From Streptomyces sp. NBC_00193 (GTDB lineage Bacteria > Actinomycetota > Actinomycetes > Streptomycetales > Streptomycetaceae): a DNA stretch of 64,000 nucleotides. The stretch is taken from NCBI RefSeq assembly GCF_026342735.1, contig NZ_JAPEMM010000001.1, positions 4,216,001 to 4,280,000 of the forward strand, read 5' to 3'. Under the pieces are notes generated by a model. It was not told the origin of the DNA. It saw only the letters and a list, made by a program, of their open reading frames with translations, and made no database searches. The stretch's first letter is position 1. Each line of letters begins with the position of its first letter. Made by a program: the position numbers and the translations under genes. Below are positions 8,719-17,458 of the stretch, piece by piece.

Positions 8719-8877
8719 GTGCGGAGGCGGGGTGTCGGGCCGCCCCGTAGGGGGCGGGCGGGAGCGTTGTAAAACCCCTCGGGGATGGCGGGGTGGCGAC
8801 GTAGGCTTGGAAGTCCGGTGGCCGTCGATCGGCGCGGCCCCTCAGTGGGAGGTATGCGCAGGCCACAGTGCCGGCCC

Positions 8878-9924
8878 ATGACTCAGACACCGACAGCCAA
8901 GACCCCCGCGCCGGGGCAGGCGCGAGCCCATTTCTCCGTACCGGCCACCCATCCGATGGTGTCCGTCCTCGGCTCGGGCGACGCCCTGCTGCGCGTGATC
9001 GAGAAGGCCTTCCCGAGGGCCGACATCCATGTTCGGGGCAATCAGGTCAGCGCGATCGGCGCGGCGGCGGAAGTCGCGCTGATCCAGCGCCTGTTCGACG
9101 AGATGATGCTGGTGCTCCGCACCGGGCAGCCGATGACGGAGGACGCAGTGGAACGCTCGATCGCCATGCTCAAGTCGAGCGGCAACGGGGAAGGGCCGGA
9201 CGAGACGCCGGCCGAGGTGCTCACGCAGAACATCCTCTCCAGCCGCGGCCGCACGATCCGCCCGAAGACCTTGAACCAGAAGCGGTACGTCGACGCGATC
9301 GACAAGCACACGGTCGTCTTCGGCATCGGCCCCGCCGGTACCGGCAAGACCTACCTCGCCATGGCCAAGGCGGTCCAGGCCCTGCAGTCCAAGCAGGTCA
9401 GCCGGATCATTCTGACCCGTCCGGCGGTCGAGGCCGGAGAGCGGCTCGGGTTCCTTCCCGGCACGCTCTTCGACAAGATCGACCCGTACCTGCGGCCGCT
9501 CTACGACGCCCTGCACGACATGATCGACCCGGACTCGATCCCGCGGCTGATGGCGGCGGGGACCATCGAGGTGGCGCCGCTCGCGTACATGCGCGGCCGG
9601 ACCCTCAACGAGGCGTTCGTCGTCCTCGACGAGGCGCAGAACACCACCCCCGAGCAGATGAAGATGTTCCTGACCCGGCTCGGGTTCGACTCGAAGATCG
9701 TCGTCACCGGTGACGTGACCCAGGTCGACCTCCCCGGTGGCGCCAAGAGCGGTCTGCGGCAGGTGCAGGACATCCTCGAAGGCGTTCCGGACATCGCCTT
9801 CTCGCGGCTCACGTCCGAGGATGTCGTCCGGCACAAGCTGGTCGGCCGTATCGTCGATGCGTACGAGAAGTACGACGACAGCCAGGACGCGAAGCCTTCG
9901 CGGAACGGCTTCCAGCGGAAGTAG
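8878..9924 (+). CDS. phoH: PhoH family ATPase
   Basis: This 348-residue protein has an N-terminal KH-like region (about 25-95) and a PhoH P-loop domain. Walker A is FGIGPAGTGKTYLAMA, Walker B is AFVVLDEAQNTTPEQMK, and VTGDVTQVDLP serves as motif III. PhoH proteins are RNA-associated ATPases of uncertain function, conserved next to ybeY. ATG 8878 gives the familiar N-terminus MTQTPTAKTP. An in-frame ATG at 8854 is only 2-3 nt from the nearest GGGAGG, so 8878 is preferred although its own SD is weak. ybeY follows after 13 nt. Confidence 0.93.
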   Translation: MTQTPTAKTPAPGQARAHFSVPATHPMVSVLGSGDALLRVIEKAFPRADIHVRGNQVSAIGAAAEVALIQRLFDEMMLVLRTGQPMTEDAVERSIAMLKSSGNGEGPDETPAEVLTQNILSSRGRTIRPKTLNQKRYVDAIDKHTVVFGIGPAGTGKTYLAMAKAVQALQSKQVSRIILTRPAVEAGERLGFLPGTLFDKIDPYLRPLYDALHDMIDPDSIPRLMAAGTIEVAPLAYMRGRTLNEAFVVLDEAQNTTPEQMKMFLTRLGFDSKIVVTGDVTQVDLPGGAKSGLRQVQDILEGVPDIAFSRLTSEDVVRHKLVGRIVDAYEKYDDSQDAKPSRNGFQRK

Positions 9925-9937
9925 AAATCAGCGCACC

Positions 9938-10435
9938 ATGTCGATCGACGTCAACAACGAGTCCGGAACCGAGGTCGACGAGCGGGCGATCCTCGACATC
10001 GCCCGCTACGCACTCGCCCGGATGCGGATCCACCCGCTCTCGGAACTCTCCGTCATCGTCGTCGACGAGGACGCGATGGAGCAGCTCCACATCCAGTGGA
10101 TGGACCTGCCCGGACCCACCGACGTCATGTCCTTCCCGATGGACGAACTGCGTCCGCCGTCGAAGGACGAAGAGGAGCCCCCGCAGGGGCTCCTCGGTGA
10201 CATCGTGCTCTGCCCCGAAGTCGCCAAGAAGCAGGGCGAGGACGCGCCGACGCAGCACTCCATGGACGAGGAGCTCCAGCTCCTGACGGTCCACGGGGTG
10301 CTGCACCTGCTCGGGTACGACCACGAGGAGCCGGACGAGAAGGCCGAGATGTTCGGCCTCCAGGCGGCCATCGTCGACGGCTGGCGCGGCGAGAACGGCG
10401 TGACCGGCCCGTCCCCGGCGCCGACCGTCTCATGA
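9938..10435 (+). CDS. ybeY: Endoribonuclease YbeY (rRNA maturation factor)
   Basis: This 165-residue zinc hydrolase has the signature HGVLHLLGYDHEEPD, giving the three zinc-binding His residues. Upstream is the family block WMDLPGPTDVMSFPMDE. YbeY is needed for 16S rRNA 3'-end processing and 70S ribosome quality control. The ATG at 9938 follows phoH by 13 nt, and the stop overlaps the next start (ATGA at 10432), so phoH-ybeY-CBS form an operon. Confidence 0.96.
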   Translation: MSIDVNNESGTEVDERAILDIARYALARMRIHPLSELSVIVVDEDAMEQLHIQWMDLPGPTDVMSFPMDELRPPSKDEEEPPQGLLGDIVLCPEVAKKQGEDAPTQHSMDEELQLLTVHGVLHLLGYDHEEPDEKAEMFGLQAAIVDGWRGENGVTGPSPAPTVS

Positions 10436-11739
10436 CCGGTGATCTCCAGCTGATCACCGGGGCCGTCCTGCTGGTCGTGGTGGCCTGGTTCGCCGCGTGC
10501 GCAGAGTCCGGGATCGCCCGGATCTCCGCCTTCCGCGCCGAGCAGGCCGTACGGGAGGGCCGGCGCGGCAGCGCGAAGCTGGCCCAGGTCGCCGGCGACC
10601 CCACCCGCTACGTCAATGTCGCGCTGCTGGTCCGGGTCACCTGCGAGATGGCGGCGGGCGTGCTCGTCACGTACGTCTGCCTCGACGAGTTCGGGGAGAA
10701 CTGGACCGCGCTGCTCGTGGCCATCGCCGTGATGGTGCTCGTGTCCTACGTGGCGGTCGGGGTGTCCCCGCGCACCATCGGCCGGCAGCACCCGCTGAAC
10801 ACGGCGACCGCGGCGTCCTACGTCCTCGTACCGCTCGCCCGGATCATGGGACCGATCCCGCAGCTGCTGATCCTCCTCGGCAACGCGCTCACCCCCGGGA
10901 AGGGCTTCCGCAAGGGCCCCTTCGCCTCCGAGGCGGAACTGCGCGCGATGGTCGACCTGGCGGAGAAGGAATCGCTGATCGAGGACGACGAGCGCCGCAT
11001 GGTGCACCAGGTCTTCGAGCTGGGCGACACGCTCGTGCGCGAGGTCATGGTGCCGCGCACCGACCTGGTCTGCATCGAGCGGTACAAGACGGTCCGTCAG
11101 GCGACCACGCTCGCGCTGCGGTCCGGTTTCTCGCGCATCCCGGTGACCGGGGAGAACGAGGACGACATCGTCGGCATCGTGTACTTGAAGGACCTGGTCC
11201 GCAAGACGCACATCAGCCGGGACGCGGAGAGCGACCTGGTCTCCACGGCGATAAGGCCCGCGGTGTTCGTGCCGGACACCAAGAACGCCGGCGACCTGCT
11301 GCGCGAGATGCAGTCGGTGCGCAACCACGTGGCGGTCGTCATCGACGAGTACGGCGGCACCGCCGGCATCGTCACCATCGAGGACATCCTGGAGGAGATC
11401 GTCGGTGAGATCACCGACGAGTACGACCGGGAACTCCCGCCGGTCGAGGACCTGGGCGGGGACCGCTACCGGGTCACCGCGCGGCTGGACATCACCGACC
11501 TCGGCGAACTGTTCAAGGTGGACTCCTTCGACGACGAGGACGTGGAGACGGTCGGCGGCCTGCTCGCCAAGGCGCTGGGCCGAGTGCCGATCGCCGGTGC
11601 CTCGGCGGTGGTGGACCTGCCGGACGGGCGGCCGCTGCGGCTGACGGCGGAGTCCCCGGCGGGACGGCGGAACAAGATCGTGACCGTGCTGGTGGAGCCG
11701 GTGGCTCCGGCGGAGGAGACGGACGGGGAGACGGAGTGA
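10432..11739 (+). CDS. CNNM/CorC-type membrane protein with CBS pair (HlyC/CorC family)
   Basis: The 435-residue protein has an N-terminal DUF21 region with several transmembrane segments (about 1-150). Two CBS domains follow (about 200-330; VREVMVPRTDLVCIE and NHVAVVIDEYGGTAGIVTIED). The C-terminus is a CorC_HlyC domain ending near residue 425. Relatives bind adenine nucleotides and are implicated in Mg2+ or other cation efflux. It overlaps ybeY and the next gene by 4 nt each. Confidence 0.93.
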   Translation: MTGDLQLITGAVLLVVVAWFAACAESGIARISAFRAEQAVREGRRGSAKLAQVAGDPTRYVNVALLVRVTCEMAAGVLVTYVCLDEFGENWTALLVAIAVMVLVSYVAVGVSPRTIGRQHPLNTATAASYVLVPLARIMGPIPQLLILLGNALTPGKGFRKGPFASEAELRAMVDLAEKESLIEDDERRMVHQVFELGDTLVREVMVPRTDLVCIERYKTVRQATTLALRSGFSRIPVTGENEDDIVGIVYLKDLVRKTHISRDAESDLVSTAIRPAVFVPDTKNAGDLLREMQSVRNHVAVVIDEYGGTAGIVTIEDILEEIVGEITDEYDRELPPVEDLGGDRYRVTARLDITDLGELFKVDSFDDEDVETVGGLLAKALGRVPIAGASAVVDLPDGRPLRLTAESPAGRRNKIVTVLVEPVAPAEETDGETE

Positions 11740-12098
11740 CACCGGCGGAGCTGCGCGACTTCTGCCTGGGGTTCAACGCGGCGGTGGAGGAGTTCCCCTT
11801 CACCCCGGAGACCTCGGTGTTCAAGGTGCTGGGGAAGGTGTTCGCGCTGAGCGCGCTGGACGGCGACCCGCTGAAGGTCAACCTCAAGTGCGATCCGGAG
11901 CAGGCGGTGCGGCTGCGGGCGGAGCACGAGGCGATCGTGCCGGGCTGGCACATGAACAAGCGGCACTGGAACACGGTGACCGCGGGCGGCCCGGGGGCGC
12001 TGTCCGACGCGCTGGTCCGGGAGCTGGTCGAGGACTCGTACGACCTGGTGGTCGCGGGCCTGCCGAGGGCGGAGCGGCTGCGGCTCGACCGGCCGTAG
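11736..12098 (+). CDS. MmcQ/YjbR family protein
   Basis: This 120-residue protein starts at GTG 11736, overlapping the previous stop (GTGA). Family features are LRDFCLGFNAAVEEFPF, VFKVLGKVFAL, VNLKCDPEQAVRLR and the conserved PGWHMNKRHWNTV. The fold resembles a CyaY-like double-wing domain and is often annotated as DNA-binding without firm proof. It ends the phoH operon in this genome. Confidence 0.92.
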   Translation: MTPAELRDFCLGFNAAVEEFPFTPETSVFKVLGKVFALSALDGDPLKVNLKCDPEQAVRLRAEHEAIVPGWHMNKRHWNTVTAGGPGALSDALVRELVEDSYDLVVAGLPRAERLRLDRP

Positions 12099-12290
12099 CG
12101 GATGCCGCAGCGGCCGTCGCGGCCGTAGCGGGTGGGGGGTCCGGTGTTCCCCGCGTTCCCCGTCGTGGAATCCGGGAAGGGTCCAAGGTCATGGATCACG
12201 GGACCTTCGGGGCCGCCCGTCCGCTTACGCAGCGCTTAGCTTTGTCCCTGCGCCACCAAGATCTCGGGGGGACACCGGGGGTGGAGGGGA

Positions 12291-12333
12291 GAGCGCGTCT
12301 GCGGGGTCGTCGTGCGGCCCCGCAGACGCGCTC
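12291..12333 (+). promoter_or_regulatory. 16-bp perfect hairpin just before the deaminase-like gene
   Basis: GAGCGCGTCTGCGGGG (12291-12306) pairs exactly with 12318-12333 over an 11-nt loop. It ends 15 nt before ATG 12349. It may be the terminator of the phoH operon, with the next gene expressed from a leaderless or very short transcript, or a translation-control hairpin. I see no strong Shine-Dalgarno between it and the ATG. Confidence 0.6.
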
Positions 12334-12348
12334 CATATGCTTCGGACC

Positions 12349-12705
12349 ATGACCGACAGCACCGGGATCGACCCCGAAGACATCAAGATCATCACGTTGG
12401 CGCGCAGCGCCCGGGCCCGCAACGGCGTGCCCGAGGGGGCGGCGGTCCGGGACGAGACGGGCCGTACGTACGTCGCCGGAACCGTGGCACTGGACTCCCT
12501 GAAGCTGAGCGCGCTCCAGACGGCCGTCGCGATGGCCGTGGCCAGCGGCGCCCAGTCCCTGGAGGCGGCGGCCGTCGTCAGCGCGTCGGAGGCCCCCTCC
12601 GACGCCGACCGCGCGGCGGTCCGTGACCTCGGCGGCCCGGACACCCCGGTCCTCCTGGCGGGCCCGGACGGCACCCTGAAGTCGAGCACTCCGGCCGGGT
12701 CCTAG
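12349..12705 (+). CDS. Cytidine deaminase-like protein lacking the catalytic site
   Basis: This 118-residue protein follows the tetrameric cytidine deaminase pattern (AARSARARNGVPEGAAV-like N-terminus, GRTYVAGTVALDS, then LSALQTAVAMAVASGA). The zinc ligands and catalytic Glu are absent: where active enzymes have CAE the sequence is LSA, and there is no PCxxC. The whole protein contains no Cys and no His. It is therefore probably a non-catalytic homologue; its role is unknown. ATG 12337 is an in-frame alternative start. Its TAG overlaps the convergent ankyrin stop in the shared CTAG. Confidence 0.82.
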   Translation: MTDSTGIDPEDIKIITLARSARARNGVPEGAAVRDETGRTYVAGTVALDSLKLSALQTAVAMAVASGAQSLEAAAVVSASEAPSDADRAAVRDLGGPDTPVLLAGPDGTLKSSTPAGS

Positions 12706-13265
12706 GCAGTCGCCGCCGGGCCGCCCGGTCCGGCGGCCCAGGTGCGCAGGAACTCCGCCGTCCCGGTGTGGCCGAAGCGGGCCGCCCACTCGGCGGGGGT
12801 CAGGGCCTTCCAGCGGAGGTGCGGATCCGCTCCGTGCTCCAGCAGGACCCGGGCCGTTTCCGTGTGGCCCTCGGCCCCCGCGCGGCCCAGGGCGGTGGCG
12901 CGCAGCCCGTTGGCGCGGTCGGGAACGGCGCCGGCGGCGAGCAACTGCCGCACGATGCCGGTGTGACCCCTGGTGGCCGCCTGCACCAGCGGCAGTTCCT
13001 CGGCGTACGGGCCCGTGACCTGCTCGGGGTCGGCGCCGGCGGCGAGCAGGACGCGCACCGCGCCGTCCCGGCCCTCGTGCACGGCGCGGTCCAGCCCCGT
13101 GCGCCCTTCGGCATCCCGCGCGTCCACGGCGGCGCCGCGGCTCAGCAGCTGCGAGACGGTCGCCTCGTCACCGGCCTCCGCCGCTCTCACCAGCTCTTCC
13201 GTTCCTTCCGCTTCTTCCGTCCCTTCTGCCTGCTCTGCCGCCGCTGTCCCGCCCCTGTCGTCCAC
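12702..13265 (-). CDS. Ankyrin repeat protein
   Basis: The 187-residue protein starts with a Glu-rich segment (EQAEGTEEAEGTEELV). About four to five ankyrin repeats follow: EGRTGLDRAVHEGRDGAVRVLLAAGADP, PLVQAATRGHTGIVRQLLAAGA, ALGRAGAEGHTETARVLLEHGADP and LTPAEWAARFGHTGTAEFL. There is no signal peptide or membrane segment, so it is presumably a cytosolic protein-interaction scaffold. The partner is unknown. It is convergent with the deaminase-like gene. Confidence 0.85.
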   Translation of the reverse strand: MDDRGGTAAAEQAEGTEEAEGTEELVRAAEAGDEATVSQLLSRGAAVDARDAEGRTGLDRAVHEGRDGAVRVLLAAGADPEQVTGPYAEELPLVQAATRGHTGIVRQLLAAGAVPDRANGLRATALGRAGAEGHTETARVLLEHGADPHLRWKALTPAEWAARFGHTGTAEFLRTWAAGPGGPAATA

Positions 13266-13310
13266 GGGGACATCCTGGCAGCGCCGACCGTGGTGGCCCT
13301 TGGTGGGCCG

Positions 13311-14711
13311 TCAGGCCGTGACGGCTCCGGCTCCGGACGTGGAGCGGCGCCGGATGACCATCGCCATCAGGGCGGCCATCGCGCACAGGGCGCCCGAGGC
13401 GTACCAGACGGGGTCGTACGAGCCGAAGGCGTCGCGGGCCAGGCCGCCGAGGAAGGCCACCAGCGCGGCACCGATCTGGTGCGAGGCCAGGACCCAGCCG
13501 AAGACGATGGCCCCGTCCTCGCCGTAGTGCTCGCGGCACAGGGCGATCGTCGGCGGGACCGTCGCGACCCAGTCCAGGCCGTAGAAGACGATGAAGAACA
13601 CCATCGGCGGGTGCACGGTCGGGGCCAGCAGCATGGGGAGGAAGAGCAGCGAGACCCCGCGCAGGGCGTAGTAGACGGCGAGGAGGCGGCGCGATTCGAA
13701 GCGGTCCGTCAGCCAGCCGGAGAACACCGTGCCGATCACGTCGAACACGCCGATCACGGCGAGGAGTCCGGCCGCGGCCGTCACCGGCATGCCGTGGTCG
13801 TGGGCCGACGGGACGAAGTGGGTCTTCACCAGCCCGTTCGTCGAGGCACCGCAGATCGCGAAGGTGCCCGCCAGCAGCCAGAAGGGGCCGGTCCGGGCCG
13901 CCTTGGCCAGGACGCCCAGGGCCCGGCGGGCGGCGCCCGGGACGGGGGCGGGCTTGGCCGTGTACGCGCCCCCGTACGGGGTGGTCCCGATGTCCGCCGG
14001 GTGGTCGCGCAGCAGCAGCCAGACGAAGGGCACGACGGCCAGGGCCGCCAGCGAGACGGTGACCGCGGCCGGGCGCCAGCCGTGGTTCTCGACCAGCCAG
14101 GCCAGCAGCGGCAGGAAGATCAGCTGGCCGGAGGCCCCGGCGGCGGTCAGGATGCCGGTGACCAGGCCGCGCCGGGCGACGAACCAGCGGTTGGTCACCG
14201 TCGCGGCGAAGGCCAGGGCCATCGAGCCGCTGCCCAGCCCGACCAGGACGCCCCAGTAAAGGATCAGCTGCCAGGAGGTGGTCATCCACACGGTGGCCAC
14301 CGAGCCGGCGGCTATGACGGTCAGCGCGAGGGCGACGACCCTGCGGATGCCGAAGCGGTCCATCAGCCCGGCGGCGAACGGCGCGGTGAGCCCGTACAGC
14401 GCGAGGTTCACGGAGACGGCGAGGCCGATCGTGCCCCGGGACCAGTCGAACTCCTCGTGCAGCGGCTCGATGAGCAGACCGGGCAGCGAGGCGAAGGCGG
14501 CGGCGCCGATGATCGTCACGAAGGCGACGGCCGCGACGAACCAGGCGCGGTGGATGCGGTGGACGCGGAGAACGGGGTGGGCGGGGTGGGCGGGGTGCAC
14601 GTCGTGGGGTGCGCCGGCCGTGGAGTCGGTACCGGCCGCCGGGCCGGAGGCGGGCGTCGGTGCGGGGGAGGGCTCGGGGGAGGGGCCGGGGCCCGGGGCT
14701 GTCTGCGTCAC
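13311..14711 (-). CDS. MFS transporter, monocarboxylate/oxalate-formate type
   Basis: This 466-residue protein has 12 predicted membrane segments. The N-terminal tail is Pro/Ala-rich and ends in a His-rich run (DVHPAHPAHPVLRVHRIHR) just before TM1. FDWSRGTIGLAVSVNLALYGL and GLMDRFGIRRVV are typical of the oxalate/formate antiporter and MCT-like branch of MFS. The substrate is unassigned. It is divergent from the GlxA-type regulator (start 14783), a plausible control partner. Confidence 0.82.
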   Translation of the reverse strand: MTQTAPGPGPSPEPSPAPTPASGPAAGTDSTAGAPHDVHPAHPAHPVLRVHRIHRAWFVAAVAFVTIIGAAAFASLPGLLIEPLHEEFDWSRGTIGLAVSVNLALYGLTAPFAAGLMDRFGIRRVVALALTVIAAGSVATVWMTTSWQLILYWGVLVGLGSGSMALAFAATVTNRWFVARRGLVTGILTAAGASGQLIFLPLLAWLVENHGWRPAAVTVSLAALAVVPFVWLLLRDHPADIGTTPYGGAYTAKPAPVPGAARRALGVLAKAARTGPFWLLAGTFAICGASTNGLVKTHFVPSAHDHGMPVTAAAGLLAVIGVFDVIGTVFSGWLTDRFESRRLLAVYYALRGVSLLFLPMLLAPTVHPPMVFFIVFYGLDWVATVPPTIALCREHYGEDGAIVFGWVLASHQIGAALVAFLGGLARDAFGSYDPVWYASGALCAMAALMAMVIRRRSTSGAGAVTA

Positions 14712-14782
14712 GTCGACAGTTTCCGGCCGCCGGGGTCCCGTACGACAGTGGCCTGACCGACACCCTTCGATATGATCGGGCC

Positions 14783-15832
14783 ATGGAGCCCCGTGTGCAC
14801 CGTGTCCGCCCCGTCCACCGTGTCGTCGTGCTCGCCCTCGCCGGACTGCTGCCCTTCGAGCTCGGGATCCCGCACCGGATCTTCGGGCGGGCCAAGGATC
14901 CCGCCGGGAGGCCGCTGTACGAGATCCTCACCTGCGGGCTCGCCGCCGGCCGGGTGCCCACGGACGCCGACTTCGACATCCACGTCGAGCACGGTCCCGA
15001 ACTGCTGGCCACGGCCGACACGGTGGTGGTCCCCGCCTCCTACGAGCTGGGCCCGGTCCACGACGAGGGCCGGCTCACCCCCGAACTCGCCGCCGCCCTC
15101 GCGCACATCAGGCCCGGCACCCGGCTCGTCTCCATCTGCACGGGCGGGTACGTCCTCGCCGCCGCCGGGTTCCTGGACGGCCGCCGGGCCACCACCCACT
15201 GGTCCGCCGCCGGGCACTTCCAGCAGACCTTCCCGGCCGTACTCGTCGACCCGGACGTGCTCTACACCGACGACGGGGACGTGCTCACCTCCGCCGGAGT
15301 CGCCGCCGGGATCGACCTGTGCCTGCACATCGTGCGCCGCGACCACGGCGCGGCCGTCGCCAACGACGTGGCCCGGCGCACCGTCGTACCGCCGCACCGC
15401 GAAGGCGGGCAGGCGCAGTTCATCGAGCGCCCGGTGCCGCAGCCGCAGCGGTCGGCCACCACCGCGGCCCGCGCCTGGGTGCTGGACCGGCTGCACGAAC
15501 CGCTGCGGCTGACCGACCTGGCCCGGCAGGAAGCGATGTCCGTACGGACCTTCACGCGCAGGTTCCGGGAGGAGTCGGGGCTCAGCCCGGGCGAGTGGAT
15601 CGTCGGGCAGCGGGTGGAGCGGGCCCGGGCGCTGCTGGAGCAGACCGACCTGCCGATGGAACACGTGGCCCGGGAGGCGGGCTTCGGGACCGCGCAGTCC
15701 CTGCGCAAACACGTCCAGGCGGCGCTCGGCGTCAGCCCGACGGCCTACCGGCGGACCTTCCGTGCCGTCACGCCGGGCACCACGCTGCCATCTCCTGATG
15801 GGACATCAGATGCTGCCGGGTCCGTGCATTGA
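14783..15832 (+). CDS. GlxA-type AraC family transcriptional regulator with DJ-1/PfpI domain
   Basis: The 349-residue protein has an N-terminal DJ-1/PfpI-like domain (about 10-190) with the nucleophile elbow SICTGGYVLAAAGFLDGR and the TTHW motif. A C-terminal AraC DNA-binding domain (about 235-325) carries two HTH motifs (LARQEAMSVRTFTRRFREE and MEHVAREAGFGTAQSLRKHV). GlxA-like regulators respond to small metabolites that are usually unknown. It is divergently placed 71 bp from the MFS gene. Confidence 0.9.
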   Translation: MEPRVHRVRPVHRVVVLALAGLLPFELGIPHRIFGRAKDPAGRPLYEILTCGLAAGRVPTDADFDIHVEHGPELLATADTVVVPASYELGPVHDEGRLTPELAAALAHIRPGTRLVSICTGGYVLAAAGFLDGRRATTHWSAAGHFQQTFPAVLVDPDVLYTDDGDVLTSAGVAAGIDLCLHIVRRDHGAAVANDVARRTVVPPHREGGQAQFIERPVPQPQRSATTAARAWVLDRLHEPLRLTDLARQEAMSVRTFTRRFREESGLSPGEWIVGQRVERARALLEQTDLPMEHVAREAGFGTAQSLRKHVQAALGVSPTAYRRTFRAVTPGTTLPSPDGTSDAAGSVH

Positions 15833-15858
15833 CTTATCCCCCCGCCCGCTCGTGAATG

Positions 15859-15890
15859 GCCCCCTGGCGGGGTACGGGATCCCAGGGGGC
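15859..15890 (+). promoter_or_regulatory. Hairpin that can mask the ribosome binding site of the WxL gene
   Basis: GCCCCCTGG (15859-15867) pairs with CCAGGGGGC (15882-15890). The right arm contains the only good Shine-Dalgarno (GGGGG, 15885-15889) for the GTG start at 15896, so folding would hide it. Masking as a control mechanism is inference. Confidence 0.5.
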
Positions 15891-15895
15891 GGTCA

Positions 15896-17416
15896 GTGCG
15901 GACTTCGGCGCGAACACAGGCGCGGACCACGGCGCGCACGACGGCGCGGCACAGAGGGTGGTCGGCGGCCGTCGGCATGGCGGTCCTGGCCGCCGCGACC
16001 GGGGGCGCCCTGAGCGCGCCCGCCGCCGCGGAAGGGGAGACGCCTCCCGGGCAGGTCGAGTTCCCCACCCACTGCCTGCCTCCGCAGGAAGCCGGACTGC
16101 CGCCGGCCGACGGTCCCACCACCGCCCGGATCACCGTCGACGACCTCACGCCCCGCGTGGGCGACACCGTCACCGTCACCTACCAGGTGACCCGGACCCC
16201 CGCCGTCAACCCGCTCTCCGTCGGCCTGCCCGCCGACGTCCTCACCCCGACCGGCCGGATCGTGCTCGGGGGCGTGCAGCAGGGCGAGGTCACGGTCGTC
16301 GGGGCCAAGCGCAACGATCCCGTCGAGGCGGGCGGGGCGCTGCCCGCCGTCACCATGACCGGCACCTTCACCGTCACCGCCCCCGGCGAGATCACCCTGG
16401 CCCCGGGCGGCTACACCCTCCACACGGGCCACCTGCTCGAACTCGACACGGTCTGCGCCGCGGCCTACGGGAGCGTGCCGCCGGGACCGGATCCGGGGCC
16501 GTCCGCGAAGCCCACCGGGTCTGCCTCTGCCTCGGCCTCTGCTTCCGCGGTGCCGTCGCCGGTGTCCCCCTCCTCGCCCCCGCCGTCGTCCTCGAATCCG
16601 GCCCTGCTGCCCTCGTCGGACGGCCCGCCGGTGGCGCAGCGGATCACCGCGAGCCCGCTGCCGACGGCCAATCTGCGCACCGTCGCGCTCGGTACGGCCG
16701 CGGGCGGTCCGGGCGCCAAGGTGAAGGTCACCGGAGCCGGCTTCGTCCCCGGCGCCGAGGTCACCGTGGCCGGCCGGGCGGGTGCGGCGCAGACCGCCGA
16801 CCGGGTCACCGCGAAGGCGGACGAGCTCGGCGTGGTCCTCGCGGAGCTGCCGGTCACGGACCGGGCGACCACCGCCGTCGTGGCGTACGAGGGCGCCGCC
16901 TGGACTCCGGAACGGGGCTCCGGCCCGGCCGCGTACACGGTGATCGTCGCCGCCCCGCTGCCGCCGGGCAGCCAGACGGTGACCGCCGTCGTGCAGCCGG
17001 GGGAGCTCGGCATGACCCAGGAAGGCGACGCGGTGACCCTGGCCGCGGTCCCGTACGGGGACGGCGGCGCGGCGGCCGGCCGGATCGGCACCGTCACCGT
17101 CAAGGACGCCCGCGGCGGGCCGGCGGGGTGGTCCCTGATCGGCAAGGTCACCGATTTCACCGGCTCCGGCGGGGTCCGCATCCCGGGGGCCTCCCTGAGC
17201 TGGACCCCGACGTGCGTGGCCGCGCCCGGCAGCCCCAGCGCGTGCGTCCCGGGCAGTGCGGGCACCGTCGGGGCGGACGGGGCGGTGCTGGCCTCGACCG
17301 GTGACGCGGCTCTCGTCGGCGGCACCTTCACCGTCGACGCGGCCGTCACCCTCCAGGTGCCCCCGTACACCCCGCCGGGCGCCTACACGGCGGTGCTGAC
17401 CCTGACCCTGTCGTGA
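15896..17416 (+). CDS. Secreted WxL-domain surface protein
   Basis: The 506-residue protein begins with an Arg-rich N-terminus, a hydrophobic core (AAVGMAVLAAATGGAL) and an AxA site near APAAA, i.e. a Sec signal peptide. An N-terminal beta-domain runs to about 190, followed by a Ser/Ala/Pro linker (ASASASASAVPSPVSPSSPPP), an Ig-like segment (about 250-350), and a C-terminal domain with the WxL pattern. That domain shows VTVKDARGGPAGWSL (W-S-L near 411-413) and ends VPPYTPPGAYTAVLTLTLS, like the second conserved block of WxL domains. WxL proteins attach non-covalently to peptidoglycan. The next gene encodes the usual DUF916 partner. Confidence 0.75.
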   Translation: MRTSARTQARTTARTTARHRGWSAAVGMAVLAAATGGALSAPAAAEGETPPGQVEFPTHCLPPQEAGLPPADGPTTARITVDDLTPRVGDTVTVTYQVTRTPAVNPLSVGLPADVLTPTGRIVLGGVQQGEVTVVGAKRNDPVEAGGALPAVTMTGTFTVTAPGEITLAPGGYTLHTGHLLELDTVCAAAYGSVPPGPDPGPSAKPTGSASASASASAVPSPVSPSSPPPSSSNPALLPSSDGPPVAQRITASPLPTANLRTVALGTAAGGPGAKVKVTGAGFVPGAEVTVAGRAGAAQTADRVTAKADELGVVLAELPVTDRATTAVVAYEGAAWTPERGSGPAAYTVIVAAPLPPGSQTVTAVVQPGELGMTQEGDAVTLAAVPYGDGGAAAGRIGTVTVKDARGGPAGWSLIGKVTDFTGSGGVRIPGASLSWTPTCVAAPGSPSACVPGSAGTVGADGAVLASTGDAALVGGTFTVDAAVTLQVPPYTPPGAYTAVLTLTLS

Positions 17417-17458
17417 CCCGGCCCGCCCGGCCCCCTGCCCCGCTGCGCGGTGCGAAGT

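Noticed and set aside
8785..8877. Upstream extension of PhoH
   Set aside because: The extra residues (MAGWRRRLGSPVAV) lack similarity to PhoH N-termini; 8878 gives the familiar MTQTPTAKTP start.
12768..14756. 662-codon plus-strand frame across the ankyrin and MFS genes
   Set aside because: Gln/Gly/Arg/His-rich nonsense with no hydrophobic pattern; the minus strand encodes recognisable proteins.
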